Source: Erwinia sp. E602 (GTDB taxonomy: Bacteria > Pseudomonadota > Gammaproteobacteria > Enterobacterales > Enterobacteriaceae). Taken from it: a DNA stretch of 64,000 bases. The stretch lies in NCBI RefSeq assembly GCF_018141005.1, contig NZ_CP046582.1, positions 1,116,001-1,180,000 of the forward strand, in the 5' to 3' direction. Below, piece after piece: positions 27,082 through 36,008 of this stretch. The position numbers were made by a program, and so were the translations under genes. Within the stretch, counting starts at the first letter, position 1, and the number at the start of each line of letters is the position of its first letter. The notes beneath the pieces were generated by a model that saw only the letters and a list, made by a program, of their open reading frames with translations, searched no databases and was not told the origin of the DNA.

Positions 27082-28145
27082 CGGGAGAAGATCGGCAACA
27101 GGCCGAAGTCACGCGCTGACAGGGCCGCCACGCCCAACAGCATCAGCAGTGAAAACAGCCATACGCCGGGCATGACGGGCAGGGTGCCCGTGGCGACCAG
27201 CGTACGGCAGACGTTACCGCCAAAAAAAATCAGGGTAAACACCAGCGCCAGCGGTAACAGAGTGGTGAACCGCCCCTGGCGTGGCTTCAGGCGGCTGAGC
27301 GAAACCGCCATCAGCGCCATTAACAGGGTGGTGATGCCGCGGCTCTCCCGCCACTGCAGCTCAGCTGCATCGGTCGGGGAAGAAGAGGCTACCAGCTGCC
27401 GCACGGAGAGGGATTTACTGCGCGCATCGTCATCCGGCTTCGCCGGCGCAGGGTACAGCTGCAGACGTTGATAGATATGCTGGTTATCTGCCATGCCGTG
27501 GTGGTCAAGGGTGTAAGCCGATCCGGCCAGCAGCGTCACTACCGGCACGCCGTCGGGCCAGGCGACGCTGGCCGAGCGGGCCCGCAGTACCGTAGTCACA
27601 TTCGCCGTGCTGCGGTAGATCAGCGTGTCAGACAGATGATTCAGGTTTCGGTCAACCTGCTGCGCCAGAATCATGCTGCCGTTATCATCCAGATTAAATT
27701 TTTGTGCCTGCAGATGGCCGACGTCCAGCGTCGACTGTGCGTCCTGCCGCAGCAGGTCGATCTGCGCATAGGCCCACGGACGGCCAACCATCGACAGGGC
27801 GGTGACCAGCATCGCCAGCGGTACTGCCAGCATGAGTACCGCTTTATAGATGCGCAGCGGGCTGATGCCGGCGGCAAAAAGCGCGGTGATCTCACTGTTA
27901 CTGTAGAGCTGGCCCAGCGCCACGGCGGCCGCCACGTACAGGCCGACCGGCAGCAGCATCTCCAGCGCAACAACCACCTTATAAAAAACGATCGCCGCGA
28001 CCGCTTTCAGTGCCAGGGTGCCATTTGCCGCTTCGGTCAGATAACGTTGCGCAGAATAGATGGCAAAAATAAAGATCAGGAAACCGACGATAACCATCAC
28101 CAGGCGGCGGATCTCACGCATAATATAGTGCTCAATAAGAGTCAT
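27078..28145 (-). CDS. LptF-like permease (second copy)
   Basis: 355-residue YjgP/YjgQ-family protein with the LptF arrangement: MTLIEHYIMREIRRLVMVIV start, membrane segments near residues 12-30, 50-75 and 98-118, periplasmic jellyroll to about 260, and three C-terminal segments (LLPLALVFTLIFFGGNV). LGQLYSNSEITALFAAG is the LptF coupling helix equivalent. It is the first gene of a two-gene operon read leftwards from a spacer of about 410 bases shared with the divergent flippase operon. No LptB partner is nearby, so it may share the housekeeping LptB. Confidence 0.85.
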   Translation of the reverse strand: MTLIEHYIMREIRRLVMVIVGFLIFIFAIYSAQRYLTEAANGTLALKAVAAIVFYKVVVALEMLLPVGLYVAAAVALGQLYSNSEITALFAAGISPLRIYKAVLMLAVPLAMLVTALSMVGRPWAYAQIDLLRQDAQSTLDVGHLQAQKFNLDDNGSMILAQQVDRNLNHLSDTLIYRSTANVTTVLRARSASVAWPDGVPVVTLLAGSAYTLDHHGMADNQHIYQRLQLYPAPAKPDDDARSKSLSVRQLVASSSPTDAAELQWRESRGITTLLMALMAVSLSRLKPRQGRFTTLLPLALVFTLIFFGGNVCRTLVATGTLPVMPGVWLFSLLMLLGVAALSARDFGLLPIFSR

Positions 28146-28556
28146 ATTTCCCGCTGGTTTCGTCCCGATGCTGGCGGCAGAAGCCGCGGCTGTTTTTGAG
28201 GCAACAGAATGAAGCGGTTAACGGAGGCAATATGTTCATAAGGTGCTAATTTTTCATTCATCTGGTGACAATCTGTAAATAACCAGCGCCTCTGCTTGCC
28301 TGCGCGGCGCCTGCGGATTAAAAGCACGATACGCATCTCCTGCCGCACCGACATTATTTATCATTTGCAGCGGATCTTTGACGGTCAGTCAACCTGTTAT
28401 GAATTAATCAGGTACAACAGTGATACTTCAGGTAATACGTTTCCGATGAGTACATGACCTGCGGAAATATCCTGCGCCATCATACTATCTAAAAAAACTC
28501 CCCGTTGAGTTTCCTTAATCCGCCCTGGCTAACGCAGCCCGCATAGCAGGTCATTA
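28146..28556. other. divergent promoter region between LptF-like and flippase operons
   Basis: 411 bases without a convincing gene. AT-rich stretches around 28340-28500 are suitable for two divergent promoters, but I could not fix -35/-10 pairs. Nothing else is recognised. Confidence 0.45.
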
Positions 28557-29897
28557 ATGATGAGACGTTGGTTTGCCGATGGTGCATTTCGCACTATTTT
28601 ACTGAACAGTGCCTTTTTGCTCTCCGGCAATGCGGTGAGCGCACTGTTAGGCCTGCTGGCGCTCTCCTGCGCCGGCAGGGGGATGTCGCCAGAGATGTTT
28701 GGCGTGCTGGTGGTGATTCAGGCCTATACAAAAGCCGTCAGCGATGTCGTCAAATTCCAGACCTGGCAGTTTGTGGTGCAGTTCGGCGTGCCGGCGCTGA
28801 CCCGTCAGGATACGCAGCGCGTGCGGGAGGTCATCACCTTCTCGGTCGGCCTGGATATGTTGAGCAGCGCAGTCGCCGTCGCCGGCGGCATGCTGTTACT
28901 GCCGTTTCTCTCCGCCTCGCTGGGGCTGGATGCCAGCAGTTTCCGGCTGGCGCTGCTCTCCTGCACGCTGATCCCCGCCATGGCTTCCTCGACGCCGAGC
29001 GGTGTTTTACGCGCCTGCGATCGCTTCGACCTGATTGCCATCCAGCAGGCGACTAAACCGCTGCTGCTGGCGCTGGGCAGCGTAGCCTCCCTGCTGACCG
29101 GTGCCGGTTTTCCCGGTTTTGTTGCCTCCTGGTATCTTGCTAACGTGGCTGGTGGGTTGCTGTTCTGGTGGCTAGCGGCGCGGGAGCTGCGCCGCAGGCG
29201 GATCGATAACGCGCTGCGGCCGGCGCTGTTCAGCGTCGGGCGGAAGATTGCCGGTGCCTGGAACTTTGTCTGGACCACCAACCTGTCGCACTCGATCTGG
29301 GCGGCGCGCAACTCCTGCAGCACCGTGCTGGTCGGCGTGGTGATCGGGCCGGTTGAGGCCGGGCTGTTTAAAATTGCCATGACCTTTATTGATGCCGCCG
29401 GCACCCCTGCCAGACTGCTGGAGAAGAGTTTTTATCCTGAAGTGATGCGTCTGGATCCGGCCAGCCAGCGCCCCTGGCTGCTGGGGCTGCGTGCTGCCCT
29501 GCTGGCAGGGGGGATTGGCCTGCTGTTTTCTCTGCTGATGTTAACGCTGGGTGAGTCACTGATCTCGCTGATCTTTGGCGATAAGTATCTGGAAACTTAC
29601 GACTTAATCCAGATTATGCTAGGGGCGGTGGTGGTATCGATGATCGGCTTTCCGCAGGAATCACTGCTGCTGATGGCGGGTCGCCAACGCCCCTGGTTAG
29701 CCGTGCAGGCCCTCGCTTCTGCCGGCTATATTGCGCTGCTGGTAGTGCTGTCACACGTTTACCGGGTGCAGGGCTCGGCCTGCGCTTACCTGGGCGGACA
29801 GTGCCTCGAGGTCCTGATGATGCTGATTCTGACCCTGTGGGCCTGGCAACATCGCCGCACGATCCACACCGATACGCCGCTTGAGATAACAAAATGA
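28557..29897 (+). CDS. polysaccharide/lipid-linked oligosaccharide flippase-like membrane protein (Wzx type)
   Basis: 446-residue polytopic membrane protein with about 12 hydrophobic segments and the MATE/Wzx-like two-bundle arrangement. The first bundle (about 15-210) and second bundle (about 230-435) are joined by a basic loop. It starts MMRRWFADGAFRTILLNSAF. It opens a three-gene run whose members overlap by 4 bases each, so it is likely co-made with a 283-residue protein of unknown role and a YtfJ-like protein. The transported molecule may belong to the lipid pathway encoded next door (inference). Confidence 0.8.
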   Translation: MMRRWFADGAFRTILLNSAFLLSGNAVSALLGLLALSCAGRGMSPEMFGVLVVIQAYTKAVSDVVKFQTWQFVVQFGVPALTRQDTQRVREVITFSVGLDMLSSAVAVAGGMLLLPFLSASLGLDASSFRLALLSCTLIPAMASSTPSGVLRACDRFDLIAIQQATKPLLLALGSVASLLTGAGFPGFVASWYLANVAGGLLFWWLAARELRRRRIDNALRPALFSVGRKIAGAWNFVWTTNLSHSIWAARNSCSTVLVGVVIGPVEAGLFKIAMTFIDAAGTPARLLEKSFYPEVMRLDPASQRPWLLGLRAALLAGGIGLLFSLLMLTLGESLISLIFGDKYLETYDLIQIMLGAVVVSMIGFPQESLLLMAGRQRPWLAVQALASAGYIALLVVLSHVYRVQGSACAYLGGQCLEVLMMLILTLWAWQHRRTIHTDTPLEITK

Positions 29898-30745
29898 TGT
29901 TCAAAACCCGACTCAAAACGTTTTCTGCTCAGGCGGTCGAGCTGCTGCTTGCAGCGCTGGATGAAGATGACCGCATCAGTGACGCCGGTGGCTTACCGGC
30001 CACCCTGGCGGCACCCTGCACCCAGGCGACGATCGAGGATAACTACGCCCTCTGTCTGCAGCTGTGGGAGCAGGGCTTTACCCGGCGGGAGCTGCGCGCG
30101 CTGGTCAGAAAAGTGCTCAGAGGGGCAACGCTCACCGAGGCCGAGGTGATGCGCTACAAGAGCATCCGCGCACGCTTCAAGCATCTGCGCTTCGCACAGC
30201 GGCTCTATCGCCGGCAGCATGATTCAACGCGGCTGTTTAAACTGATCACGGTATTTCTCGGACATTTTCAGGACGGCTTTCGCTACGGCAATAACCAGAC
30301 GCTGCGCCTGTACGGCACCCTGCTGACCGTTCTTCTCAGCCGACCGCTGTGGGCGCTGATGCGCTGTACGCTGCGCCATACGCGCCTTGATAATCTGCCG
30401 GGGTTTATGCGCCACTGCCAGCAGCAGATGTACGAGCTGCGGGTGTTGAGCAGCAAGCCGCAGCTGACCGGCACCGAGTTTCACGACGTGCGTAAAATCA
30501 TCAGCCAGCAGGTCTCCTATTACGACACCCTCAGATCGCTGTACCCGGCGGATCGACAGGCCTATCAGACCTCGCGTTTCCTGGCGAATATCAACGGGCT
30601 GATGGGCCAGCGTCATGATGGAATGGTGGCCGACAAGCTCGCCGGCCGCCGGCATTACGACACACCCGATGCGTTAGATGCGGCGATTAGCCAGCAGCTC
30701 CGGCTGCTGACGGAGCACGCCAGCCAGGGATTAGTGCCGGTTTGA
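29894..30745 (+). CDS. hypothetical cytoplasmic helical protein, function unknown
   Basis: 283-residue protein without signal peptide or clear membrane segments. It is mostly helical, with many conserved-looking basic and His residues: VMRYKSIRARFKHLRFAQRL (about 78-97) and TEFHDVRKIISQQVSYYDTL (about 198-217). The HxxxRK pattern recalls CHAD-like polyphosphate-binding helices, but I am not confident enough to assign it. It overlaps both neighbours by 4 bases (ATGA and TTGA), so it is an integral part of the flippase operon. Confidence 0.6.
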   Translation: MMFKTRLKTFSAQAVELLLAALDEDDRISDAGGLPATLAAPCTQATIEDNYALCLQLWEQGFTRRELRALVRKVLRGATLTEAEVMRYKSIRARFKHLRFAQRLYRRQHDSTRLFKLITVFLGHFQDGFRYGNNQTLRLYGTLLTVLLSRPLWALMRCTLRHTRLDNLPGFMRHCQQQMYELRVLSSKPQLTGTEFHDVRKIISQQVSYYDTLRSLYPADRQAYQTSRFLANINGLMGQRHDGMVADKLAGRRHYDTPDALDAAISQQLRLLTEHASQGLVPV

Positions 30746-31296
30746 AGCTGAAAACCGTGCTGCTGTGGGCGCTGCTGATATTGCCGCCGCTGGCACCCGC
30801 ACACGATCTGCCGATCGGGCACCCGCTACCGCCGGTGGCTATCGACGAGTGCGGGGAAATGGTGCTGGAGAACGATGACATTCACTTGCGGTCGTGGAGC
30901 AGTGCGCAGTTGGCCGGCAGGGTACGGGTGGTGCAGTATATTGCCGGGCGCAGGTCGGCAAAAAAGAAAAACGCAATCCTGATCAAGGCGATTAAGGCCG
31001 CTCGTTTTCCTGCCGATCGCTTTCAGCCCACCACCATCGTAAATACCGCCGACGAACTGTTCGGCAGCGGATTTATCGTGCGCGCGAAGATCGCGAAGAA
31101 CCAGCGGCGCTATCCCTGGGCGCAGTTTGTCATTGACTGCCAGGGCACGGGTGCGAAAACCTGGCGGCTGAAGGAGCAGAGCTCCACGATTATCGTGCTG
31201 GATAAACAGGGGCGTGTACGCTGGGTCAAAGACGGTGCCCTGACGCCGCAGGAGGTGAGTCAGGTGACCGGCTTAATCCATCAGCTGATCCGGTAA
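30742..31296 (+). CDS. YtfJ-family periplasmic protein (thioredoxin-like)
   Basis: 184-residue exported protein. It starts at TTG 30742, overlapping the previous stop; MKLKTVLLWALLILPPLAPAHA-like signal (AHDLP after cleavage). Family traits are LPIGHPLPPVAIDECGEMVL, RVRVVQYIAGRRSAKKKNAI (YtfJ 'G+.VR.+..+AGR'), FQPTTIVNTADELFGSGFIV and a final LDKQGRVRWVKDGAL. YtfJ proteins have a thioredoxin-like fold lacking the CxxC pair and an unclear periplasmic role. It ends the flippase operon and faces the palmitoyltransferase gene. Confidence 0.82.
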   Translation: MKLKTVLLWALLILPPLAPAHDLPIGHPLPPVAIDECGEMVLENDDIHLRSWSSAQLAGRVRVVQYIAGRRSAKKKNAILIKAIKAARFPADRFQPTTIVNTADELFGSGFIVRAKIAKNQRRYPWAQFVIDCQGTGAKTWRLKEQSSTIIVLDKQGRVRWVKDGALTPQEVSQVTGLIHQLIR

Positions 31297-31356
31297 CGGC
31301 TACTCTGTGATCTGCGACCATTTACCCGCCATCTATCACCTGTCAGGGCACGCGCC

Positions 31357-32526
31357 TTATCTTCTCAGTTCAGCAAACGCCCGGATGATTGCGTCAATCT
31401 CGTCATCGCTGTGTGCGGCGTTGACGCTGCAGCGCAGCAGGGTCATTCCTGAGGGCGCTGCCGGCGGCAAAACCAGGTTCACATACACGCCTTTGTCGAT
31501 CAGCCTGCGCCATAACGCCAGGCCAGCCTGCTTAGAGTCGATTATCACCGGCACGATCGGGCTGATGCGTGGCCCCAGCCGGTAGCCGAGTTCTGCCAGC
31601 CCGTGATAGAGCCGGCGGGCGTTGTGCCACAGCTTTTCGCGCAGATGAGGGCTGGCGATGCTGCGCAGTGAGGAGCGTACCGTGGCAATCACCGACGGCG
31701 AAGGCGAAGCGGTAAAAATGTACGGGCGGCTGCTGTAGCGCAGTACCTCCATCGCCTTATCCCCAACGGCAAAGCCGCCGACTGAGGCAAGGCTTTTACT
31801 GAAGGTGCCAAGAATAATGTCGATATCGTTCTCAACGCCCTGTTCTTCCGCCAGCCCGCGCCCCGTGGCACCCATTACGCCAAAGGAGTGGGCTTCATCG
31901 ACCAGGATATAGCCGCCGTGGCGGCGTTTGATTCCGACGATTTCCGCCAGCGGGGCCACGTCGCCGAGCATGCTGTAGATGCCTTCAACGATAATCAGCG
32001 CCTCGCGCGCGCGCCCACCCAGCCGCACCATCCGCCGTTCAAGATCCTGCGCGTCGTTGTGGCGAAAGCGGATAATCTGCGCCTGGCCGAGCGTACAGGC
32101 GTCGTAAATGCTGGCGTGGGAGTCCTCATCAATCAGCACCACCGAATCCGGCGTCGCCAGGGTGCCGATCACTCCCAGGTTGGCGGTATAACCGGTAGAG
32201 AAGACGATCGCCGCAGGCTTATTGAAGAACGCCGCGATCTCCTGTTCCAGCGCCAGGTGCCCGCCAAAACTGCCGTTGGCCATCCGTGAACCGGTGGTAC
32301 CGGTGCCCTCGGCGGCCAGCGCCGCCTGGCCATCGGCGATGGCCTGTGGGCTGAACGTCAGGCCGAGATAGTTATTGGTGCCGGCCAGAATAATATGGCG
32401 ATCGCCAATTTGCCCCTGCGTTGCGGAGAATATCTCATCAATACAGGTGCCAAAGGGATTTAAACCGGAGGCCTGCAGCTGCTTTCTTTCGTTAGCCAGG
32501 TGTTCAAAACGGTCAAATAAACCCAT
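31357..32526 (-). CDS. serine palmitoyltransferase-like enzyme (alpha-oxoamine synthase)
   Basis: 389-residue PLP-dependent enzyme of the KBL/AONS/SPT family, here most like bacterial serine palmitoyltransferase, which condenses L-serine with a fatty acyl thioester to 3-keto-sphinganine. Visible motifs are NNYLGLTFSP, GTGTTGSRMANGSFGGH, LVDEAHSFGVMG and the PLP-lysine site GTFSKSLASVGGF. The ATG at 32526 has a strong AGGAGG six bases upstream. It overlaps the 3' end of the acyl carrier protein gene by 14 bases. SPT over biotin-type AONS is inferred from the adjacent ACP, reductase and acyl-AMP ligase, the arrangement seen in bacterial ceramide loci. Confidence 0.82.
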   Translation of the reverse strand: MGLFDRFEHLANERKQLQASGLNPFGTCIDEIFSATQGQIGDRHIILAGTNNYLGLTFSPQAIADGQAALAAEGTGTTGSRMANGSFGGHLALEQEIAAFFNKPAAIVFSTGYTANLGVIGTLATPDSVVLIDEDSHASIYDACTLGQAQIIRFRHNDAQDLERRMVRLGGRAREALIIVEGIYSMLGDVAPLAEIVGIKRRHGGYILVDEAHSFGVMGATGRGLAEEQGVENDIDIILGTFSKSLASVGGFAVGDKAMEVLRYSSRPYIFTASPSPSVIATVRSSLRSIASPHLREKLWHNARRLYHGLAELGYRLGPRISPIVPVIIDSKQAGLALWRRLIDKGVYVNLVLPPAAPSGMTLLRCSVNAAHSDDEIDAIIRAFAELRR

Positions 32527-32773
32527 TGCATTCCTCCTGGTGTTTCGTAATAGCTTCCAGTAACTGCTCAGGCGTTCTGACATTCAGCAGAATATTAATC
32601 GGGATTGAGATATCCAGCCTGTCCTCCAGCAGCATCAGCAGGTTCATCACCTTAATCGATTCGAGCCCGAGTTCATCGACCATGTCGCTGTCCGATCGGA
32701 TCGGGTGCGTGCCGGCAACCAGCTCCTGCAGGCATTCAAGAATATCGTTCATCACTATTTCGCGTTTTTGCAT
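32513..32773 (-). CDS. acyl carrier protein of the ceramide-type locus
   Basis: About 86 residues (79 if the ATG at 32752 is used). The phosphopantetheine site is DELGLESIKVMNLL with the modified Ser; acidic helix 2 and 3 follow. I chose ATG 32773 because AGAG lies at normal distance and the reading frame is 32 bases after the reductase stop; ATG 32776 is equally possible. It probably carries the fatty acid loaded by the adjacent acyl-AMP ligase and hands it to the palmitoyltransferase, as shown for acyl-ACP-using bacterial SPTs. Confidence 0.82.
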   Translation of the reverse strand: MQKREIVMNDILECLQELVAGTHPIRSDSDMVDELGLESIKVMNLLMLLEDRLDISIPINILLNVRTPEQLLEAITKHQEECNGFI

Positions 32774-32804
32774 CATCGTCTCTGTAACCCTGTCGTCAGT
32801 ATTA

Positions 32805-33719
32805 TCAAAACAGACCGTCACGCAGCGCCTGTTCCAGGCGGATCGTCGGTGCCCAGGCAATGCGTTCAGCCAGCAACTGGTTGCTCGCCGACCAGTCGGG
32901 ATGGGTCAGCTCGCCGATTTTGCTCTGCGTCAGCATTGGCTCTTTGCGGGAGATCCTTTGTACGGCCTGGCTCAGGTGGGCCAGCAGCCTGAGAACGGGC
33001 AGCGGAACGCCCACCAGTCTTACCGGGCCATGGCGCACCGCCGCGCCGATCTCTCGCAGGCGTGGCCAGCTGTAGCCGCCGGGCAGCCCGTCACAGAGTT
33101 CATAAGGAGCGGCAGCGTCGTCGTGAAGCTGCAACCAGCGGGTGACGGCGTTAGCTAAATCACAGACGTGCAGAAACGACAGCTGTGTTTGCGGCTGGCC
33201 CAGCCGCAGCAGCAGGCCGCGCAGCAGCCAGCGGAACAGCGGCTGCAGCTCCTTATCGCCGGGCCCGTACACCGCCGTCGGGCGAAATATCCCCAGCGCG
33301 AGCGGCCCTTTTTCGGCCGTCAGCCTTTGCTCGGCGACATATTTGGATTGCGCATACCACGAGAGGTGCGGATGGCGGGCGGCCAGCGATGAGATAAACA
33401 GGAACCGTTTACAGCAGCTGTTTGCCTTCGCCATCTCTAACAGCCGCGTGCTGCCGGTAACGTTCGATGTCATAAAGGCGGCCTGAGACTGCCCGCGCAC
33501 CCGCCCTGCGCAGTGAACAACCGAGTCCGCCCCTCTGACCAGCTCCCGCAGCGAGTCGGGACTCTCCAGCGACCCGTGGACCCAGGCCAGCCTGCGGTCG
33601 GCAGATTTCTCCGGCGAGCGGGTCAGGGCGCGCACGGTAAAACCTGCGGCAAGCAGATGTTCGGCAATATGCTTGCCGATAAATCCGGTCGCGCCGGTTA
33701 ACGCCACGGTGGCGTTCAT
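32805..33719 (-). CDS. extended short-chain reductase, CerR-like (3-keto-sphinganine/ceramide reductase candidate)
   Basis: 304-residue NAD(P)-dependent epimerase-type SDR: dinucleotide motif VALTGATGFIGKHIAEHLL at the N terminus and catalytic YxxxK (WYAQSKYVAEQ) near residue 140. The flow RLAWVHGSLESPDSLRELVRGAD is typical of extended SDRs. In bacterial ceramide synthesis an enzyme of this kind reduces the 3-keto group. It overlaps the ligase gene by 4 bases and is followed closely by the ACP gene. Confidence 0.82.
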   Translation of the reverse strand: MNATVALTGATGFIGKHIAEHLLAAGFTVRALTRSPEKSADRRLAWVHGSLESPDSLRELVRGADSVVHCAGRVRGQSQAAFMTSNVTGSTRLLEMAKANSCCKRFLFISSLAARHPHLSWYAQSKYVAEQRLTAEKGPLALGIFRPTAVYGPGDKELQPLFRWLLRGLLLRLGQPQTQLSFLHVCDLANAVTRWLQLHDDAAAPYELCDGLPGGYSWPRLREIGAAVRHGPVRLVGVPLPVLRLLAHLSQAVQRISRKEPMLTQSKIGELTHPDWSASNQLLAERIAWAPTIRLEQALRDGLF

Positions 33720-35452
33720 TGCGCATGGCCCGTCAGCCGCGGCGTCGGCGCGCCCGACCCGGTCAGATAGCGTTTTTTGGCCTCGGCGCGGGAGGGTTTA
33801 CCTGAAGATGTTTTGGGAATGCTGTGGGGCGGCACCAGCATAATATCTACCGCCACGCCGAACTCGCTCTGGATACGTGATGAGAGTGAATGAACGATCT
33901 GGCTGCGCCGCTCGGCGGAGCTGATCCGGCACTGGATCTGCAAAATAATGCGCGCGGCATCCTCACCGCCCGGCGTGGTAACAAAGGCAATCGCATCGCC
34001 GCTGCGGAACTCCGGCTCTGATTCGGCCACCCCTTCAATGTCCTGTGGCCAGATATTGCGGCCGCGGATAATGATCAGGTCTTTTTTACGGCCGGTGATG
34101 TACAGGTTGCCCTGCAGCAGATAGCCCAGATCGCCGGTGTCCATCCAGCCGTTCGCCCGGATCTGCTGTTGTGAGGCCGCATCGCCATAATAGCCGCTCA
34201 TCAGGCTGGGGCCGGCGATGCAGATATGTCCGACCTGACGCTCTGGCAGCCGCTGTTGCCGATCGTTACGAATTTCGATGCGATGGCCGGGCAGCGCTTT
34301 GCCGCAGTTTACAAAGGTTGACCGCGCGCGCGCCGGGTCAGCCGGCTCAACCGCGCGGCCTTCATGCTCCAGAATATGACGGTCAACAACGTGGCTTTGC
34401 GGGCCGGTTGCGCGATCGAAGAAGCTCACCGCCAGGGTGTTTTCAGCCAGCCCGTAGCAGGGCATAAAGGCATCGCGGGCAAACCCCACCTGACTGAAGC
34501 GATGGTAAAAGCGCGTCAGCAGATCGGAGGGAACCGGTTCAGCGCCGACACCTGCTACGCGCCACCTGGAGAGATCCAGCTCGGCCAGCTCTTTCTCACT
34601 GCAACGGCGCAGGCAAATTTCATAACCAAACGGCGGCGCAACCGAAATCGTTGCGGCGTTGCGGGTAATCAGCTTCAGCCACAACAGCGGGCGCATGGCA
34701 AAGTCCTGCGTACGCAGGTAATCCACCGACAGCTGTGTCGCCATCGGGGTTAACATAAAGCCCACCAGACCCATATCGTGATAGAACGGCAGCCAGGAGA
34801 CGCAGCGATCCCCGGCGTGCGCCTTAATACCGTCCTGACCGATTGCCCGCAGGTTGGCCATCACCGCGCGCTGGGTGACGATTACCCCACGCGGAAAGCG
34901 GGTGCTGCCGGAGGTATATTGCAGATAGGCAATATCGTCCGGAGCCGGAGCCCACAGCGTCACCTCGTTTTCAGGCAGGGCGTTGAGGTCATCATGGCTG
35001 AGAATGCGCAGACCGGGGGGGATTTTTGCGGCATGGATCAGCGGTAGCCACTCGCTGCCGGCGATAATGACGGCGGGCTGGCAGCTGCTGAGCAGCCTTT
35101 CGAGTTTGCTGATACAGGACGCACTCTGGCCAACCCCCAGCGGAATGGCCAGCGGGACGGCCACCAGGCCGGCATACTGGCAGGCAAAAAAAATGTCGAC
35201 AAATTCTGCACGGGTCTCAGCGAACAGCGCAACGCGCGTGCCCCGGGGCAGATTTATGGACAGCAGGCGACGGGCGGCCCGGCGCGCACGCTGGCGTAAC
35301 TCCCTATATTCCAGCGCAATTACCAGTTGATTACGGCGGTCGTAAAAGTTCATGCCGGTGCTGCCTTGTGCCGCGTAATCCAGGGCCGCTGCCAGCGAAG
35401 GAAAATCAGCATAGCGGATGGGGAGGGTATGGATCGAGCTGGTTTCGGACAT
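33716..35452 (-). CDS. fatty acyl-AMP ligase (acyl-ACP loading enzyme)
   Basis: 578-residue ANL-superfamily ligase. AMP motifs are LQYTSGSTRFPRGVIVTQ (about 190-207), SWLPFYHDMGLVGFML (about 225), PCYGLAENTLAVSF (about 330) and WMDTGDLGYL (about 435). The C-terminal domain has GRNIWPQDIEGVAES and the catalytic lysine region IPKTSSGKPSRAEAKKRYL. The HDMGL motif and overall form are typical for fatty acyl-AMP ligases that charge an ACP rather than CoA. Start ATG 35452 follows AAGGATA; a TTG 24 bases upstream is less likely. It is the promoter-proximal gene of the four-gene lipid operon. Confidence 0.88.
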   Translation of the reverse strand: MSETSSIHTLPIRYADFPSLAAALDYAAQGSTGMNFYDRRNQLVIALEYRELRQRARRAARRLLSINLPRGTRVALFAETRAEFVDIFFACQYAGLVAVPLAIPLGVGQSASCISKLERLLSSCQPAVIIAGSEWLPLIHAAKIPPGLRILSHDDLNALPENEVTLWAPAPDDIAYLQYTSGSTRFPRGVIVTQRAVMANLRAIGQDGIKAHAGDRCVSWLPFYHDMGLVGFMLTPMATQLSVDYLRTQDFAMRPLLWLKLITRNAATISVAPPFGYEICLRRCSEKELAELDLSRWRVAGVGAEPVPSDLLTRFYHRFSQVGFARDAFMPCYGLAENTLAVSFFDRATGPQSHVVDRHILEHEGRAVEPADPARARSTFVNCGKALPGHRIEIRNDRQQRLPERQVGHICIAGPSLMSGYYGDAASQQQIRANGWMDTGDLGYLLQGNLYITGRKKDLIIIRGRNIWPQDIEGVAESEPEFRSGDAIAFVTTPGGEDAARIILQIQCRISSAERRSQIVHSLSSRIQSEFGVAVDIMLVPPHSIPKTSSGKPSRAEAKKRYLTGSGAPTPRLTGHAQ

Positions 35453-36008
35453 TGACAACGTATCCTTAAAAGACAAAAAAACGGTTGATTATTGTGATCA
35501 CGACCGGCCTTTCTTAATCGGTACCTGATGTCGTTACAGCAGGCGAATATTAATTAACCGGGTATTTATAACGTAAGGCCGCTGGCATCCTGTATAGCTG
35601 ATGCGCAGCGAATAATGCGGTGCGCATGCTAAATAAACAGAGCAACGACGGGGCTGAATGTATGATTAACAGCAAATCAAAGCCCCGCAGCGTTATCAGT
35701 TTGCACAACATCAGACCACGTTTCATGTCTGACTCTGAAATGGAGTTGATTATCCTATTTATTTTCTGCGTAATGTCATGTCTGATCCGTGCTTTTTTAC
35801 CCGGTATGAGGTGGACGTGGCTATAAAGCATTAATTGCCCGTTCTTGTCAGGTTATTCCTGGTGTTTGGCTAAAGGCGGCCATGAGTGGTTAATTATATG
35901 GTGTCGATATCTTTAGCATGATTTGTTAATGCGGGGGCGGGTAAAGAAATTAATCTATCCGGCCGCGCTGACTCTGTATTTTTATAAAAAATTGACATGA
36001 TGGTATTT
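35453..36008. other. 556-base divergent promoter region
   Basis: Spacer between the lipid-synthesis operon and the divergent GNAT gene. It is AT-rich, with T runs just before the ligase gene. A 68-codon plus-strand frame (35620-35826) has a hydrophobic end but no ribosome site, and I do not call it. No clear regulator site was found. Confidence 0.5.

Noticed and set aside
35620..35826. A 68-codon frame with a hydrophobic end between the ligase operon and the GNAT gene
   Set aside because: No ribosome site, no similarity recognised, and low coding quality; could be a small membrane protein but is not supported.
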